Source of the DNA: Paracoccus nototheniae
GTDB taxonomy: Bacteria; Pseudomonadota; Alphaproteobacteria; Rhodobacterales; Rhodobacteraceae
Assembly: GCF_004335005.1 (NCBI RefSeq)
Contig: NZ_RQRT01000007.1
Location: 19,958-83,957 of the forward strand
Length of the DNA stretch: 64,000 nt
Direction: 5' to 3'
Part shown: positions 32,251 to 40,287 of the stretch, piece by piece
Layout of the letters: each line of letters begins with the position of its first letter
Numbering within the stretch: the stretch's first letter is position 1
Notes under the pieces: model-generated
Database searches by the model: none
The model's input: only the letters and a program-made list of their open reading frames with translations
Told to the model about the DNA's origin: nothing
Made by a program: the position numbers and the translations under genes

Positions 32251-33134
32251 GCAGCCGCCCTTTCTTCCTCGACGCGCTGGCGCTTGGTCAGCAGGTCGGC
32301 GGCTTTCTGGGCCTCGCTGGCGGCTTTGAAAATCAGCCGCTTGTCGTCGTTCAACGCGCGCAACCAGCTTTTCAGATATGCGCCGGATTGGGCAAAATCG
32401 GGGGTTAGGCCAAGCTGTGCGCAAACCATGCAGTTGCCGATTTCTGCAATCAGTTCCTCGAACGCATAAGCCTTGCGATCGGTAAATCGCGAAAAGCGGT
32501 CAAGGCGGGTGCTGTGTCCGGTCCAGTGGCAAGCCTCGTGGGCCAGCGTTCCATAATAGCCTGCCGCATCGTGAAAGGTGGCAATCGGCGGCATGTGGAT
32601 ATGATCTGCGGCAGGGTCATAGTAGGCGCGCGGGTCGTCGCTGGTGCGGATCTCGGCTCCGGTCGCGGCGAAGAAAGCGTCAAGTGACGGGTCGGCTTCG
32701 GTGCCAAGGTCGCGGGCGGCCTCGGCGGGGGTGCCGTAGTATTCCGGGGCCAGCCCTTCGATCTGCTCAGCGTTAAACACACTGTAGGATTTCAGATAGG
32801 GAATGCGGCGATCCTCGCCGGTGGCCTCGTCTTCACGCTCAAAAGTCCCGTATTTGACAACCGTGGCGCAACGCTCTCCCTTGCGGACCTGTCCGCCTGC
32901 CTCTTTTGCTTGGCGATAAGTAAACCAGAACGGGGCGCGATAACCTTTGGCGTCTGCGGCCAGCCACAGCATCAGGACATTGATGCCGGAATAGGGCTCG
33001 CCGTTGCTGCGCAACGGAAACGGAGCGCCGCCCTTCTCGCCGGTCCAAGGCTTGCGCCATGCCGGGGTGCCGGACTCGATACTGGCAATGATGCTGTCGG
33101 TGACGTGCTGATAAAGATCGAACGCTTTAGCCAT
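32247..33134 (-). CDS. ardC: ArdC-family antirestriction protein
   Basis: A 295-residue protein. The N-terminal ssDNA-binding domain (DUF1738-like) includes YQHVTDSIIASIESGTPAWR and SGINVLMLW. The C-terminal metallopeptidase-like domain has YYGTLAHEACHWTGH with HExxH. ArdC proteins protect incoming single-stranded DNA from restriction during conjugation. ATG 33134 follows GGGA, and the sequence from codon 4 upstream is part of a ~720-bp repeat shared with the DUF3768 gene. It is the first gene of a three-gene operon. Confidence 0.9.
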   Translation of the reverse strand: MAKAFDLYQHVTDSIIASIESGTPAWRKPWTGEKGGAPFPLRSNGEPYSGINVLMLWLAADAKGYRAPFWFTYRQAKEAGGQVRKGERCATVVKYGTFEREDEATGEDRRIPYLKSYSVFNAEQIEGLAPEYYGTPAEAARDLGTEADPSLDAFFAATGAEIRTSDDPRAYYDPAADHIHMPPIATFHDAAGYYGTLAHEACHWTGHSTRLDRFSRFTDRKAYAFEELIAEIGNCMVCAQLGLTPDFAQSGAYLKSWLRALNDDKRLIFKAASEAQKAADLLTKRQRVEEERAAA

Positions 33135-33847
33135 CTGGCATCCCTTCTCTTGCGACGGTCCCGCCCGGTCTTTGCGCCGTGGTCGGGTGCCCAAAATGGG
33201 CGGGGTTTCTGGCGAGGAAGCGCGAAGCGCGCCCCTCTCCTGAAACCTTGCCTCCCGGCGAGGGCAGGGGGGGACCGCCGCAATGAGAAAATCAAACAGA
33301 CAAGGGGGTGGTGCGGCCCGCAGCCGAAGGCGAGGACACGGCCCCGCAGGATGTGCAGTATTTTCTTGTTGCGGTGGGGGGCTTGCGGCCCCCTAACGGA
33401 CAGGCGCGCAGCGCCTGGCCCAACAAAGGCAGGGGGCGTTTGGCTTGTCCAAATCCCCCCTGCGTCGCGATCACCGCGCCTGCGCGGGGATCTCAGTCTT
33501 CTTTAAAAGGGCGCTGGTCTGCTGCATCAGCTGCCCCAGACCGCACCCGGTTGCCCACAGGCCCTTGCTCGATCCTTGACGTCTCGCGCGGGCCTGCTCC
33601 GGTCCCGCGCCTTCACTCCCAAGGTCGTTCCAGCGCGCGACTGGACAACCGGGTGCGGCCTGCGTCAGCGGTCCCGCCCGTCAGGGACGAGATGGGCGGG
33701 GCAGGGCGCCCAGGACCGGTGTGCGGGGGGATGGCTCGGAGAGACATTCAACCGTGCAGCGCAGCCGGGCGCATCGCCCTGACCAGCTCGGGTGGAGGCC
33801 GGTGCAGCCGGCCGGAACCGGGGGCGCGGCCCGAAGGGTGACGCCCA
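33124..33847. repeat. ~720-bp direct repeat, copy 1 (leader of ardC)
   Basis: This segment is nearly identical to 37916-38638, differing at scattered positions and one short block near 33400-33420. On the minus strand its end is exactly codons 1-4 (Met-Ala-Lys-Ala) of ardC, while the other copy ends at the same codons of the DUF3768 gene. It contains no convincing gene and includes one copy of the 42-bp interspersed element (33550-33591). It probably supplies a promoter and leader to both genes. Confidence 0.9.
33550..33591 (-). repeat. 42-bp interspersed element, leader copy 1
   Basis: This is the reverse complement of the 42-bp element at 16422-16463 with one mismatch, and it is identical to 38339-38380. 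Here it lies outside coding sequence in the duplicated leader. Confidence 0.8.
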
Positions 33848-33911
33848 AATGCTTGCAACCTAAGCGGTATTATATGATAATATCTTTGATAAAAATATTA
33901 AAGGTCACATT

Positions 33912-34541
33912 ATGATTTCTTCATTCCTGAAAGTTCCAGCCTCTTTTATTCAGATGAATGATCGTCCTGAGGACGTTCGGGTTTATCAAGAGCATAAAGC
34001 GGCGGTTTCAGCGTTAAATGAGGCCCTAGCTGGCGATTTCACCATAGCTATGTTTCCCTCGATGATTTCAAAGGACGGAAACTTACAGCCCCATGTGGCA
34101 CAAGCTAGGTCTGACCTTCGGTCAGCGGCGGCATCAGGCAATATATTCGACTTTGGGGTTGTCAATAATCCCGATATTTTGCTTTGGAAGAAAAAGGCAT
34201 TCGACAATCCGATTTCAGTAATGCCATGGGAAGGTCGATTTGCCGTCTTCCTGATGTCGCATCCCGGTGAGATACCCTATACCCGGTCAGTATCGGTCTA
34301 TCTTCTCGAAACCCTCAGCAACATGAAACTGAAGCTGAGCGAGTTTGTCTTTCTGAGCGATAGCAAATCCTTCCTCTACTACCAGTCGATGATCGCGAAC
34401 GTCCCGTTTGGGAAAAATCATTTGGTTGATGTGACCGTCTGGTCCCAAAAACCTTGTCTTGAAAGCGTCGATTCGACGCTTCCGCCCGCGATGATGGGCG
34501 TAGCATTTCTGGCTGCGTCAGTCGTTAACGACCAGTCGTAA
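33912..34541 (+). CDS. Hypothetical 209-residue protein
   Basis: A cytoplasmic-looking alpha/beta protein with no signal peptide. Notable stretches are FDFGVVNNPDILLWKKKAF, SVMPWEGRFAVFLMSHPGE and a Tyr-rich helix (SKSFLYYQSMIANVPFGKNH). No family was recognised. The upstream 33855-33911 region is strongly AT-rich within very GC-rich surroundings, so this gene was probably acquired separately and is a natural target for the plasmid H-NS-like protein. Confidence 0.6.
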   Translation: MISSFLKVPASFIQMNDRPEDVRVYQEHKAAVSALNEALAGDFTIAMFPSMISKDGNLQPHVAQARSDLRSAAASGNIFDFGVVNNPDILLWKKKAFDNPISVMPWEGRFAVFLMSHPGEIPYTRSVSVYLLETLSNMKLKLSEFVFLSDSKSFLYYQSMIANVPFGKNHLVDVTVWSQKPCLESVDSTLPPAMMGVAFLAASVVNDQS

Positions 34542-34547
34542 GGGTCG

Positions 34548-34578
34548 CTCGGCCCGCCCGATCATCGGGCGGGCCGAG
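34548..34578. terminator. Hairpin between convergent genes
   Basis: Perfect 13-bp arms CTCGGCCCGCCCG (34548-34560) and CGGGCGGGCCGAG (34566-34578) flank a 5-base loop, between two convergent genes. No T-run follows, so it is a probable bidirectional transcription block rather than a classical terminator. Confidence 0.5.
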
Positions 34579-34589
34579 TGCAGCTACTT

Positions 34590-34808
34590 TCAGGCCAGAT
34601 GCGCCATCGAAGAGGGCAGGCGTGCCAGCCCCAGAGCCTCGTATTCGTTGGTTACGGGGTCCAGCACAGAAAGCACATTGCCCCGAAGTTCAACGGTCAG
34701 AACCTCCGTTTTCTGGCCTGCTCTGTTGAACATCGACAGTATTCCCTCGACCATTTCTCTGGTGATCTCGGCTTTGCAGTGTTGGTTTAAATCGCGTGGT
34801 GCAAGCAT
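34590..34808 (-). CDS. Small hypothetical protein
   Basis: A 72-residue soluble protein (MLAPRDLNQHCKAEITREMV, then a beta-rich C-terminal half with VLTVELRGNVLSVLDPVTNE). The pattern of a helix then short strands suggests a small regulatory or antitoxin-like fold, but no family was recognised. GTG 34814 is an alternative start two codons upstream. Confidence 0.5.
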   Translation of the reverse strand: MLAPRDLNQHCKAEITREMVEGILSMFNRAGQKTEVLTVELRGNVLSVLDPVTNEYEALGLARLPSSMAHLA

Positions 34809-35139
34809 GGTCACAACCGTCCCAAGGAAATTCTGACAAATTCATACAACCTCTGGTGGATGAGGATAGATGGAAGACCAAAAGTTCAGGCAAAAGTGCA
34901 GTTGAACGGTTTTCGTTCGCCTGCGGCTCCGCTTCAGAACCAAAGATGCGGCGCATCTTCCGCTTTTTTATGCCTTGCCGAAGGCGAGGCTCGGCCCGAA
35001 GGGCCGGGCCTGGCGCGGGGGTCGCTGAAGGCGGCGGCTGCGCCAGGTCAAATCAGATGCCCGGCGTCGATCAAAAAAGAGGCCCCGCCGAAGCGGGGCC
35101 AGTCTAACCTTCGTCGCAGAAGGATGGCGGGGCCGGTCG
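34809..35139. other. Intergenic region with hairpins
   Basis: These 331 bp contain no supported gene. A short stem with AAGATGC and GCATCTT arms (34943-34959) is followed on the plus strand by CCGCTTTTTTA, and a strong minus-strand terminator lies at 35072-35100. The rest is GC-rich with small inverted repeats. Confidence 0.4.
35072..35100 (-). terminator. Terminator of the ParB-like operon
   Basis: Read on the minus strand, GGCCCCGC and GCGGGGCC (35081-35100, 4-base loop) are followed directly by TCTTTTTTGA. It lies 40 bp after the stop of the last small gene of the operon. Confidence 0.75.
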
Positions 35140-35316
35140 CTAAAGATCAGCGGCGGCGGAAATCTCGGGGGGCGTTGCGAGGCGCAGGCGCGTGGTGCCC
35201 CGGCCTTCAAGCATCGCGGTCATCATCTTGTCCTGAGCATCTTTGAAAGACAGCGGGTCGGTATGAAGATCGGTCCAGACAGTGCTGTCCCAGAAGGTGG
35301 CGATATATAGCAGCAT
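35140..35316 (-). CDS. Small protein downstream of the ParB-like gene
   Basis: A 58-residue protein (MLLYIATFWDSTVWTDLHTD and onward) with a good SD (GGGAG eight bases upstream). It starts 61 bp after the ParB-like stop and is followed by a terminator, so it is the operon's last gene. No family was recognised. Confidence 0.6.
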   Translation of the reverse strand: MLLYIATFWDSTVWTDLHTDPLSFKDAQDKMMTAMLEGRGTTRLRLATPPEISAAADL

Positions 35317-35377
35317 CGGCAATTCTCCCGTCAGGGTGGCGGTGGAAGGGGCGGCGCAAGCCGCCCCTTCGTTTCGA

Positions 35378-37252
35378 TCAGAAGCAATCCGGGGTCCAAG
35401 CGTCGATGCGGGCCTTCTTTTCAGCATCGAGCTGCCACGCGCGCTGATAGTCGGCATCGCTGAACAGACGCTCCATCCCGGCGGCTTTCTCGGCTTTCTT
35501 TTGTGCTTTGAATGCCTTGAAGCCATTGCCCTGTGGATCGCAGCCTGTCAGGTCCAGATGCAGGTTGTCCAGATAATCGGCGCTGACCCGGCTGAAAAAG
35601 TTCTCGGCTGTGGGCGTCCAGACCTTGCGGATACCGGCCCCGGCGTCGGCCTCGATCAGCCCGAAGAAATCCGCGCTGCCTGCGCCATAGGGCAGGGTGC
35701 GCGCCACGCCCTCGACCAGCGCTGCATTTCGGGCCTTCTTTCCAGCCGCAACAAAGTCGCGGAAGGCTTGGGCCAGATCGTCCACCCGCAGTTCCGGGCG
35801 GCTCCATGCCTCATGGCCCGCAGGGGCATGGGTGAGGCGGTCGGATACCTGCAATCCCTCGTCCTTGGTCGGGCGGTTATTCGGACGCCCCGGCGACAGA
35901 TCAAAGACATTGGTGGTAACGCCCGATGCCAGCGACAGGCCGAAGGCCAGCAGGTCAAAGACCATTTCCGGCTTGTCCAGCAAGGCCGTCTGAATCGCCG
36001 CCAGCCGCACGGCTTTCATGTCGTCCACCAATGCCCCGGAATAAGGCGACTTGGGCGCTTCCTCGATGCTGCCCCCGCCGTGGCGGGTGGCGGCGTGGCC
36101 GGTCAGAACCCCTGCCTCGATGGCGTCCGCCCTGTCCTCGGCCCGGACCCATGCGGCGGTTTCACCCACGGTGCCGTCATTGCGAACATAGATATAGACC
36201 CCCGCGACGGCGCGCTGTGCATCGGTATAGCCGCCGTCCATGATCGCCGTCAGGTTGGCCAATTCGGCTTGGCCCGCCTCGTCCAGAACGTCGCCCTCGG
36301 CCAGTTCCGCCAGTTCGTCGTAACGCTCTGCCTGTTCCTCCGTCAGGACGCCCGGCACGGGATAGATGCGGTCCAGCTTCTCGGTCGTCCCATAAGGGAT
36401 ATAGCTGTCGGCCATCACCTCGACCCACTTCCAACCCTGCCCGACATTCGCGGCTTCTTCGGCCAGCTTGTCGCTGAACAGGCGGGCCAGCAGGTCGCCA
36501 TCGTGCAGGGCAATGTTATCGCTGAACAGGTCGCGGTTCATCCGCCCGCCCGCTGCCTCGTAAGCGTCCAGACCAACGAACAGGGCGCGGCGATCGGTGC
36601 CGCTGATCGCCTCGGGCTGCAAAGCCTGCTTGATACGGTGTTCCGAAACGTCGCGGCCCGTCACCTCGGCCAGAACCTGCAAGGTCAGGGCCTCGTCCTG
36701 GGACACGGTAAAGGCTTTTGCCATGCCAATGCTGATCTGCCCCGCCTTCAAGGCGTCCAGAACCGGGGCGGGCAGAGCCGCCAGCGCAAGGCGGCGATAG
36801 ACATGGGCCTCTGTCTTGCCAAAGCTTCGGGCGATGCTGGACACGTCCGCGCCTGCATCCTTCATCCGGCCATAGGCGCGGATTTCGTCAGCGGGTGCCA
36901 AGTCCTCGCGGGCTGCATTCTCTGCACTGGCCCATGCCCGCGCGGTGGCTTCGTCGGGGGCAAGCCGGACGGGGATAGAGGCCAGTTCCGGGTGCTTCGC
37001 GGTGACGGTCGGATCACGCTCGACGGCGCGGGCAATTGCGCGCAGCCTGCGGCCTCCGGCGACGATCCCAACGCGGCCTTCGGCATCGACGGTGCCGGAC
37101 AGGTTCTGGATCAGCCCGATCATGGCAAGGCTGTCTGCCAGCAGGTCGATCCCCTCTGGGTCGGCATCCTGACGCGGGTTCAGATCGGACACATAAAGAT
37201 CGGCCAGCGGGAAATACTGGATCATGGCGGCGGCGATGATTTCGTTTTTCAT
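35378..37252 (-). CDS. Large ParB/RepB/Spo0J-domain plasmid protein
   Basis: A 624-residue protein. The N-terminal ParB-like domain (about residues 12-105) has LYVSDLNPRQDADPEGIDLL, IGLIQNLSG and IVAGGRRLRAI. A KorB-type HTH follows (SSIARSFGKTEAHVYRRLAL, near 128-155). The remaining ~400 residues are an extension seen in plasmid ParB-like proteins encoded near ardC. It is not paired with a ParA here, so it is more likely a plasmid regulator or DNA-processing factor than a partition ParB. Its 5' leader shares the short motif found before ardC and the DUF3768 gene. Confidence 0.82.
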   Translation of the reverse strand: MKNEIIAAAMIQYFPLADLYVSDLNPRQDADPEGIDLLADSLAMIGLIQNLSGTVDAEGRVGIVAGGRRLRAIARAVERDPTVTAKHPELASIPVRLAPDEATARAWASAENAAREDLAPADEIRAYGRMKDAGADVSSIARSFGKTEAHVYRRLALAALPAPVLDALKAGQISIGMAKAFTVSQDEALTLQVLAEVTGRDVSEHRIKQALQPEAISGTDRRALFVGLDAYEAAGGRMNRDLFSDNIALHDGDLLARLFSDKLAEEAANVGQGWKWVEVMADSYIPYGTTEKLDRIYPVPGVLTEEQAERYDELAELAEGDVLDEAGQAELANLTAIMDGGYTDAQRAVAGVYIYVRNDGTVGETAAWVRAEDRADAIEAGVLTGHAATRHGGGSIEEAPKSPYSGALVDDMKAVRLAAIQTALLDKPEMVFDLLAFGLSLASGVTTNVFDLSPGRPNNRPTKDEGLQVSDRLTHAPAGHEAWSRPELRVDDLAQAFRDFVAAGKKARNAALVEGVARTLPYGAGSADFFGLIEADAGAGIRKVWTPTAENFFSRVSADYLDNLHLDLTGCDPQGNGFKAFKAQKKAEKAAGMERLFSDADYQRAWQLDAEKKARIDAWTPDCF

Positions 37253-37288
37253 GGTGGTATTCCTCTTTGCGACGGTTATGGTTATTGG

Positions 37289-37318
37289 TGCCTTGCCCCC
37301 TGTGAGGGGAGGGCAAGG
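37289..37318. other. Hairpin between the 36-residue gene and the ParB-like gene
   Basis: GCCTTGCCC (37289-37297) and GGGCAAGGC (37310-37318) form a 9-bp stem with a 12-base loop on the transcribed leader. It could attenuate or process the message between the two minus-strand genes. Confidence 0.4.
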
Positions 37319-37327
37319 CGAGAGGTC

Positions 37328-37438
37328 TTAAATGACCCCGTGCTGGTTCAGGAAGCGGCGTCCAATTCCAAAGGTGTCGCCCTTCCTGACAAGCGCCCAT
37401 GCTTCCGCGAGGCGCTGTTCAAAGATTGCTTTGCTCAT
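37328..37438 (-). CDS. 36-residue micro-protein
   Basis: An ORF of 36 codons starting MSKAIFEQRLAEAWALVRKG and ending in TAA, with a strong GGGGGTGAAG ribosome site eight bases upstream. It predicts an amphipathic helix followed by a basic tail (GIGRRFLNQHGVI). It lies between the DUF3768 gene and the ParB-like gene in the same orientation. No family was recognised. Coding is supported by the SD and its position, not by length. Confidence 0.5.
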   Translation of the reverse strand: MSKAIFEQRLAEAWALVRKGDTFGIGRRFLNQHGVI

Positions 37439-37474
37439 TTCTTCACCCCCTTTCCGGTTGATGCTGCGGGAAGC

Positions 37475-37506
37475 ATCGGCCTGCTAACGGAGCGCAGCAG
37501 GCCGAT
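37475..37506. terminator. Hairpin after the DUF3768 gene
   Basis: ATCGGCCTGCT (37475-37485) and AGCAGGCCGAT (37496-37506) make an 11-bp stem with a 10-base loop, 6 bp beyond the stop of the minus-strand DUF3768 gene. No T-run follows, so termination is likely but unproven. Confidence 0.5.
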
Positions 37507-37512
37507 CTCTGG

Positions 37513-37926
37513 TCAGTGTTCGGACGGCAGATAGAGCGTCAGAACACGGCGCGTCTGGTCGGGGTCGGTTGCGCACTCGGGCATCGTTGCGCCGTAGGTG
37601 TAGGCGGTGTCGTAAAGGTCGATCTTCCAGAAAATCGCCACGCCATCGGCCTCGACGCGACCAAAGGAATGATCCTCCCAAGGGTCGTTTTCCTCGGTCC
37701 AGTCCTTGAAGTTGATAACCTTCTCCATCAGGGCCGATTTGGTCGCCACCGGCAGGGCCACGAAACCCTGCGTGACGACAGCGCGGCCTTTAAGGTGATG
37801 GTCACGCCACAGGGCTGCAAAGCCCAAGCAGCGACGGAAGGCATCGTTCTGTTCTGCGATCAGCAGCCGCAGCATGTGGTCGCGCGCCTGTTCGGCGGCG
37901 GTGTCGGTTTGGGTTGCTTTAGCCAT
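37513..37926 (-). CDS. DUF3768 protein
   Basis: A 137-residue protein with the DUF3768 pattern: IAEQNDAFRRCLGFAAL, VVTQGFVALP, ENDPWEDHSFGRVE, VAIFWKIDLYD and QTRRVLTLYLPSEH. The function of the family is unknown; it is common on alphaproteobacterial plasmids. Its first four codons (Met-Ala-Lys-Ala) and the ~720 bp upstream duplicate those of ardC. Confidence 0.75.
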   Translation of the reverse strand: MAKATQTDTAAEQARDHMLRLLIAEQNDAFRRCLGFAALWRDHHLKGRAVVTQGFVALPVATKSALMEKVINFKDWTEENDPWEDHSFGRVEADGVAIFWKIDLYDTAYTYGATMPECATDPDQTRRVLTLYLPSEH

Positions 37927-38638
37927 TTGGCATTCCTTCTCTTGCGACGGTCCCGCCCGGTCTTTGCGCCGTGGTCGGGTGCCCAAAATGGGCGGGGTTT
38001 CTGGCGAGGAAGCGCGAAGCGCGCCCCTCTCCTGAAACCTTGCCTCCCGGCGAGGGCAGGGGGGGACCGCCGCAATGAGAAAATCAAACGGACAAGGGGG
38101 TGGTGCGGCCCGCAGCCGAAGGCGAGGACACGGCCCCGCAGGACGTGCAGTATTTTCTTGTTGCGGTGGGGGGCTTGCGGCCCCCTAATGGACGCGCCCT
38201 AGCGCGGCCCAACAAAGGCAGGGGGCGTTTGGCTTGTCCAAATCCCCCCTGCATCGCGATCACCGCGCCTGCGCGGGGATCTCAGTCTTCTTTAAGAGGG
38301 CGCTGGTCTGCTGCATCAGCTGCCCCAGACCGCACCCGGTTGCCCACAGGCCCTTGCTCGATCCTTGACGTCTCGCGCGGGCCCGCTCCGGTCCCGCGCC
38401 TTCACTCCCAAGGTCGTTCCAGCGCGCGACTGGACAACCGGGTGCGGCCTGCGTCAGCGGTCCCGCCCGTCAGGGACGAGATGGGCAGGGCAGGGCGCCC
38501 AGGACCGGTGTGCGGGGGGATGGCTCGGGACGAGACATTCAACCGTGCAGCGCAGCCGGGCGCATCGCCCTGACCAGCTCGGGTGGAGGCCGGTGCAGCC
38601 GGCCGGAACCGGGGGCGCGGCCCGAAGGGTGACGCCCA
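37916..38638. repeat. ~720-bp direct repeat, copy 2 (leader of the DUF3768 gene)
   Basis: This is nearly identical to 33124-33847. The repeat boundary on the coding side falls after codon 4 of the downstream gene in both copies. The far boundary lies at GACGCCCA in both. It contains the 42-bp element at 38339-38380. It was probably created by gene conversion or by duplication of a promoter-bearing cassette. Confidence 0.9.
38339..38380 (-). repeat. 42-bp interspersed element, leader copy 2
   Basis: It is identical to 33550-33591 and is the reverse complement of 16422-16463 with one mismatch. Confidence 0.8.
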
Positions 38639-38644
38639 GATCAG

Positions 38645-38848
38645 CTATTGAAAGAAAGCGGAAATCTGCATCAGCAGTCCAAGGCCAGTGATCAGAGCAA
38701 CCGTCACCCAGAAACCACCGCTGGATTTTTCATTACCACCGGTCACGCCGTCAGTCGCTTGGCACTGAAAAACCCTGACCGCTCCGCACACTTCGCAAGG
38801 GGTCGAAAATTCAGATGATGTAGAGCAAAATTGGCAGCAGTATTTCAT
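38645..38848 (-). CDS. Small zinc-ribbon membrane protein
   Basis: A 67-residue protein: MKYCCQFCSTSSEFSTPCEV plus CGAV gives two CxxC knuckles (zinc ribbon), a Gly/Ser linker follows, then one C-terminal membrane helix (FWVTVALITGLGLLMQISAF). GGAGG lies ten bases upstream. No family was recognised. Confidence 0.6.
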   Translation of the reverse strand: MKYCCQFCSTSSEFSTPCEVCGAVRVFQCQATDGVTGGNEKSSGGFWVTVALITGLGLLMQISAFFQ

Positions 38849-39015
38849 AGTTAATATCTTCCTCCGAATACCGTAGCGACTATGAAAAAGCCAAAACTTG
38901 GCTCATTTCGCTACTCTGTTCAGCCCCTTATTAAATCTTTCTGTTCAGTATCAACGTGACACGTTCCTAAGCCTCGACCAACCAAGACGGACGATGACTT
39001 GCATTGGTATATCCC

Positions 39016-39028
39016 TGATAGTATATCA
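39016..39028. promoter_or_regulatory. Candidate VapBC operator
   Basis: The palindrome TGATA (39016-39020), GTA, TATCA (39024-39028) lies 25 bp before the antitoxin ATG, within an AT-rich promoter-like stretch containing repeated GTATAT. Type II antitoxins normally bind such sites to repress their own operon. Confidence 0.4.
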
Positions 39029-39053
39029 AGTTATACCTCACAAGGATAGACCC

Positions 39054-39299
39054 ATGACGATGCTCATCAAAGGCGATGAAATCGATGATCTGGTGGCAAA
39101 ATATTGCGCCATAACAGGGCTTAGGAACAAGAGCGAAGCGGTCCGACAGGCTCTTGCTGCGCAGATTGCCGCCCTTTCTGCCAAGGAAAGTCTCGCAGAG
39201 CGCATTGCAGCGATCCAGAGCCGCGCAGCGGCATCTGGCATCGTGGCCGATGGCCGCGATGACAAGGCGTTCATGGATGCCATGTGGGGAGAAGACTGA
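39054..39299 (+). CDS. vapB: VapB-type antitoxin
   Basis: An 81-residue protein. The N-terminal ribbon-helix-helix ([20 protein letters not shown] then [10 protein letters not shown]) is of the PSK/Rv0623-like antitoxin type, and the acidic C-terminus (FMDAMWGED) would wrap the toxin. AAGGA lies upstream. The stop overlaps the toxin start by one base (TGATG), which is typical of coupled toxin-antitoxin pairs. Confidence 0.85.
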   Translation: MTMLIKGDEIDDLVAKYCAITGLRNKSEAVRQALAAQIAALSAKESLAERIAAIQSRAAASGIVADGRDDKAFMDAMWGED

Positions 39300-39724
39300 T
39301 GTTCGTCGACGCAAGCGCGCTGGTTGCGGTGCTGAAAAACGAACCTGAAGCGCCTGCCTTGATGAAGGCGATGGAGGCGGCGCGTGGAAAGCTGCGCGTG
39401 TCGCCTATGGTGCGATTGGAAACCACGCTCGCCATTGTCCGGACACGCCGGGACGCGCGGAGCGCGGGCCCGGCGACAGCTGAAGACTTCCAGATCGCTA
39501 CCGATCTGGTCAATGACCTGCTCGATGCGATCCAGGCGCAAGAAATGATGATCTCATCCAGCATGGGCCGCGCAGCCGTAGAGGCGCTTGCGACCTATGG
39601 CAAGCTGGTCGGGCATCCGGCGCAGCTGAACATGGGGGATGCGCTCTCCTATGCTTGTGCGAAGTCGCACCACGTGCCACTTCTCTACAAGGGCGCAGAT
39701 TTCTCACACACAGATCTTGCATAG
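39299..39724 (+). CDS. vapC: VapC-type PIN-domain ribonuclease toxin
   Basis: A 141-residue PIN protein with the acidic residues in place: MFVDASAL (Asp), VRLETTLA (Glu), [10 protein letters not shown] (Asp) and [13 protein letters not shown] (Asp). VapC toxins cleave RNA, often tRNA, when VapB is lost, and so stabilise plasmids. It is the second gene of the pair and lies directly before the defence cluster. Confidence 0.88.
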   Translation: MFVDASALVAVLKNEPEAPALMKAMEAARGKLRVSPMVRLETTLAIVRTRRDARSAGPATAEDFQIATDLVNDLLDAIQAQEMMISSSMGRAAVEALATYGKLVGHPAQLNMGDALSYACAKSHHVPLLYKGADFSHTDLA

Positions 39725-39785
39725 CAATGAGATTGCCAAAAACTGGATCGCCTCAAGTCGTCTTCAAAGCTCTGGGAGCGTATAG

Positions 39786-40004
39786 ATGAAACCCTATGTG
39801 ATCACCTTTGACGGCGATTTTTTGGCCACCCAGACACTCAGAAACGATGGTGAGGGCCTTGTTAAAGATTCGCGCGAAGCGATGCGCTTTGAAACGGATT
39901 TGGATGCCGAAATCTATATTGAGAACAACCGCGAGAAACTGGATAAAATCGGCAAAAATCCTACACCAATTTGGGCAATGCCAACGGGGCACGTCCATCA
40001 TTAG
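39786..40004 (+). CDS. Small hypothetical protein
   Basis: A 72-residue acidic soluble protein (MKPYVITFDGDFLATQTLRN, then DAEIYIENNREKLDKIGK, ending GHVHH). It starts 61 bp after vapC on the same strand. No family was recognised and no clear SD was seen. Confidence 0.45.
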   Translation: MKPYVITFDGDFLATQTLRNDGEGLVKDSREAMRFETDLDAEIYIENNREKLDKIGKNPTPIWAMPTGHVHH

Positions 40005-40287
40005 AAAAGCTACGTCTGCTATGCGGACCTTCCGGTCATTCGCCGCAATTGCAAGCCTCCCGCAGATGCCGACCTGGAGATCGGCAAATAGGGTGGTATG
40101 CTGCCTAACGGCAGTGCAGCATAGCAGCTGCGGCATGAGCCTGAAGCGGACACTCATACCACGACTCGGTTAGTGCCACCGACGACGCAGAGGGCAGGTC
40201 ACTGCAGATCCTCGCTCCGCGGATATTCGCTAGCGCAGCCCATGTTTAGCCTTAGCCCACTCGAGCCACGAACCTTCCGAAAATCAG

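Noticed and set aside
35282..37534. 750-codon plus-strand open frame
   Set aside because: It is antisense to the ParB-domain gene, which has clear motifs. The frame has a shadow-like composition and no recognisable domain.
40098..40122. Terminator in the gap before the DUF3223 gene
   Set aside because: ATGCTGC/GCAGCAT arms are short and not followed by a T-run in either direction.
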